Origin: Nocardia nova NBRC 15556
GTDB lineage: Bacteria > Actinomycetota > Actinomycetes > Mycobacteriales > Mycobacteriaceae
Length of the DNA stretch: 32,918 nt
Direction of reading: 5' to 3'
Assembly (NCBI RefSeq): GCF_001613005.1
Contig: NZ_BDBN01000099.1
Coordinates: forward strand, 1 to 32,918
The notes below the pieces were generated by a model that did no database searches, was not told where the DNA came from, and saw only the letters and a program-made list of their open reading frames with translations. Positions within the stretch are counted from its first letter, which is position 1, and each line of letters opens with the position of its first letter. The position numbers and the translations under genes were made by a program. Shown here piece after piece: positions 31,100 to 32,918 of this stretch.

Positions 31100-32918
31100 A
31101 GAGGTCGTCACCCGCGTTGACGTGTTCGAGGTCGGAGGGGAGTGTGACCGGCGTCGCGGCGGCATCGGTGGCTCCGGCCGGGGCGGGAACCGGCGATCCG
31201 AACGCGGTCGGTGTGCCGACGGTGCCGGCGAAGTCCGCGCCGAGCGCCACCTCCACGATGCTGCCCAGACCCGAGGCCACGGCCAGCTTCGCGCCGGGCA
31301 ACGCCGAGGCGACCGTCGCTGCCTCGGCCTCGTGACCGGCCGAATAGCGGACCGTGGTGGTGTCGATCGTGCCGCCGGAATAGTTGCCGACGTTGTAGAT
31401 CTGGAAACCGTCGGCCGCGAATTTCGTCGCCGCCGTATTCGCCACGCCGGTCACTCCGGAACCGTTGGAGACCTGCACCGACACCGTGCTCGGATCCACG
31501 GCGGTCAGCTGCGGCGGGGCCGGGGCCTGAGCGGGTTTGGACGGCTCCGGCGCCTTCTTCTCACCCGGCAGCGGCTGGTCGTCGATGATCGCCTGGAAGA
31601 TCGCCTTGATATCCGATTCGCGGGGGATCTCGTTGCCGTAGGAGGTGGTGCCCGCGGTCGGCACCGTCAGGAACGTGATCGCGCCCGCGCTCACCTTCTG
31701 CAGTGAGCGGCCCAGCATCAGCAGATCCTTGGTGTTGACGTTGTCCATGAAGGCATGGCTGCTGAACGCGCCGATGAAGCCGTTGAGTTTGCCGATGTCG
31801 AAGAGCACCTTCGACGACAGGGCACTGCGCAGCAGCGAGGACAGGAACAGCTGCTGGCGGTGGATGCGGTCGTAGTCGCTGCGTTCCTCGCCCTGCACGT
31901 GGCGAGCGCGGACGTAGTCCAGCGCGGTCGGGCCGTTGAGGATCTGGCGACCCGGATTCGGCAGCACCGTGCCGAGCTCCTCGTCGACCAGAGGCCGGTT
32001 GGTGCACACCTCGACACCGCCGATGGTGTCGACCATCGACTGGAAACCGCTGAAGTCGATGCCGACGAAGTGGCTGATCTTCAGACCGGACAGCTTCTGG
32101 ATCACCTTGGTCAGGCATTTCGGACCACCCAGGGCATAGGTGGCGTTGAGCTTGTCGCCGATCGCGGAGGGGAATTTCGCGTCGGTGTATTTGGCCTTGT
32201 CGTTGTCCCAGCCCTCGCATTCCGGGCGACTGACGTCGAGGTCGCGCGGGAACGAGACGGCGACCACGCGGGAGCGGTCCGCCGGAATGTGTACCAGCAT
32301 CACCGTGTCCGACCGAGAACCCTCGGCATCCTCGGTGGTGCCGGCGCCGAGCTGGCTGTCCACGCCGGCGCGGGTGTCGGTGCCGACGATGAGGAAGTTC
32401 TCGTCACCGGTCTGGCCGCCGGGATCGACGATGTCGGTGGAATTCTCGTCCAGCGCCGACACCTGGGTGAAACCGTTGTCGGTGGCGCGCAGATAGTTCC
32501 AGCCGACACCGGTCATGACGAGGGCCAGTACCGCACACATCGAGGTGGTCACCCGGGCCGCGAGCCGAGCGCGCCGCCGCCGGCGCTGCCTGCTCGCCGC
32601 CAGTCGCGACAACGGCGGCTTGCCCACCGCCTCCGGTGCGGCGGAAGCCTGTGCCTCCGTGCCGGATTCGTCGTCGGGCATGGGCAGCTGGTCGGTCACC
32701 TGCTCGGCGACGGGCGCCTTACCGGCGACCGCCCGATCGACCGGACTGTCGGCGGCTGGGGCGCGGTGGACCGTGGTGGCCTGGACATCGGCGGAAACCG
32801 GTGCGCCACTTCGCGTTGCGGCGGCTTCCGGTCGCGATCCCGGTTTGGATGCCGCGCGCAGGTCGGATGCGCCGCCGACGCGACGCGGATCGGCGGCGGT
32901 ACCCGGCACGACCGGAGC
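31092..32918 (-). CDS. LytR-CpsA-Psr (LCP) cell-wall ligase, 5' end possibly outside
   Basis: LCP proteins join lipid-linked glycopolymers (here probably arabinogalactan) to peptidoglycan. About 608 codons are visible. A polar N-terminal cytoplasmic region of about 115 residues ends in a very basic RQRRRRRARLAAR. One membrane helix follows (VTTSMCAVLALVMTGVGW), then the LCP domain with GTDTRAG, RSDTVMLVHI, SFPRDLDV and DYVRARHVQGEERSDYDR, carrying the conserved Arg and Asp residues. A Pro/Ala linker leads to a LytR_C domain (VSVQVSNGSGVTGVANTAA), and the tail ends DDLCK. The frame is open to the window edge. GTG 32909 lacks a ribosome site, so the true start may be beyond it. Syntenic to Rv0822c. 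Confidence 0.93.
   Translation of the reverse strand, partial: APVVPGTAADPRRVGGASDLRAASKPGSRPEAAATRSGAPVSADVQATTVHRAPAADSPVDRAVAGKAPVAEQVTDQLPMPDDESGTEAQASAAPEAVGKPPLSRLAASRQRRRRRARLAARVTTSMCAVLALVMTGVGWNYLRATDNGFTQVSALDENSTDIVDPGGQTGDENFLIVGTDTRAGVDSQLGAGTTEDAEGSRSDTVMLVHIPADRSRVVAVSFPRDLDVSRPECEGWDNDKAKYTDAKFPSAIGDKLNATYALGGPKCLTKVIQKLSGLKISHFVGIDFSGFQSMVDTIGGVEVCTNRPLVDEELGTVLPNPGRQILNGPTALDYVRARHVQGEERSDYDRIHRQQLFLSSLLRSALSSKVLFDIGKLNGFIGAFSSHAFMDNVNTKDLLMLGRSLQKVSAGAITFLTVPTAGTTSYGNEIPRESDIKAIFQAIIDDQPLPGEKKAPEPSKPAQAPAPPQLTAVDPSTVSVQVSNGSGVTGVANTAATKFAADGFQIYNVGNYSGGTIDTTTVRYSAGHEAEAATVASALPGAKLAVASGLGSIVEVALGADFAGTVGTPTAFGSPVPAPAGATDAAATPVTLPSDLEHVNAGDDLCK

Overview
The window is high-GC, densely packed DNA from a mycolic-acid actinomycete, most likely Nocardia. 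Evidence: a mycothiol synthase gene (mshD), a lipomannan elongation factor homologue (lmeA), a LytR-CpsA-Psr cell-wall ligase, an orphan GlnR, frequent GTG starts, 4-bp GTGA/ATGA gene overlaps, and promoters of the leaderless TANNNT type. As I remember it, the backbone follows M. tuberculosis Rv0807-Rv0822c: SCP-like protein, purF, purM, DUF3073, YgfZ, aminodeoxychorismate lyase, nitrobindin-like protein, sseC, cysA2, thioredoxin, lmeA, glnR, mshD, phosphate transport, phoU, LCP protein. The genus is inferred from gene content, not from a database search.

Layout. 1-6.6 kb: end of an SCP-like gene, a YhgE-type membrane protein (-), purF (+), a TetR/hydrolase pair (-) lying between purF and purM, then purM (+). 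6.5-11 kb: DUF3073 (-); a tightly coupled ygfZ-MOSC-asparaginase operon (-); divergent aminodeoxychorismate lyase (+). 11-17.4 kb: cytochrome bd operon cydA-cydB-cydD-cydC (+) behind a perfect 20-bp palindrome. 17.4-17.75 kb: no ordinary gene, but a tiny ORF and a compact three-way-junction RNA. 17.75-20.6 kb (-): nitrobindin-like protein with a 31-residue membrane protein, then a sulfur operon (DUF4395, rhodanese, DUF1416) preceded by a polycysteine leader peptide. 20.7-24.3 kb: thioredoxin and lmeA (-), glnR and mshD (+). 24.3-28.5 kb: pstSCAB (+) with a PHO-box-like repeat and a strong terminator. 28.6-30.3 kb: a DHA2-type efflux gene broken by a single-base frameshift. 30.3 kb to the end: phoU (-) and an LCP protein (-) running off the window.

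How the genes work together. purF/purM act in purine synthesis. YgfZ and aminodeoxychorismate lyase both concern folate. The sulfur operon, thioredoxin and MshD concern thiol and sulfane-sulfur metabolism. CydAB with CydDC form a low-oxygen or stress-resistant oxidase and its assembly exporter. PstSCAB and PhoU take up phosphate and signal its level.

The most interesting points are the sORF plus three-way-junction RNA at 17.45-17.71 kb, the polycysteine attenuator at 20.49-20.63 kb, the nitrobindin-like protein with Arg at the haem-ligand position, operators placed exactly over promoters (hydrolase/TetR, cydA, efflux gene), a shortened CydC ATPase domain, and the frameshifted efflux gene. No mobile element, CRISPR array, tRNA or rRNA was seen.
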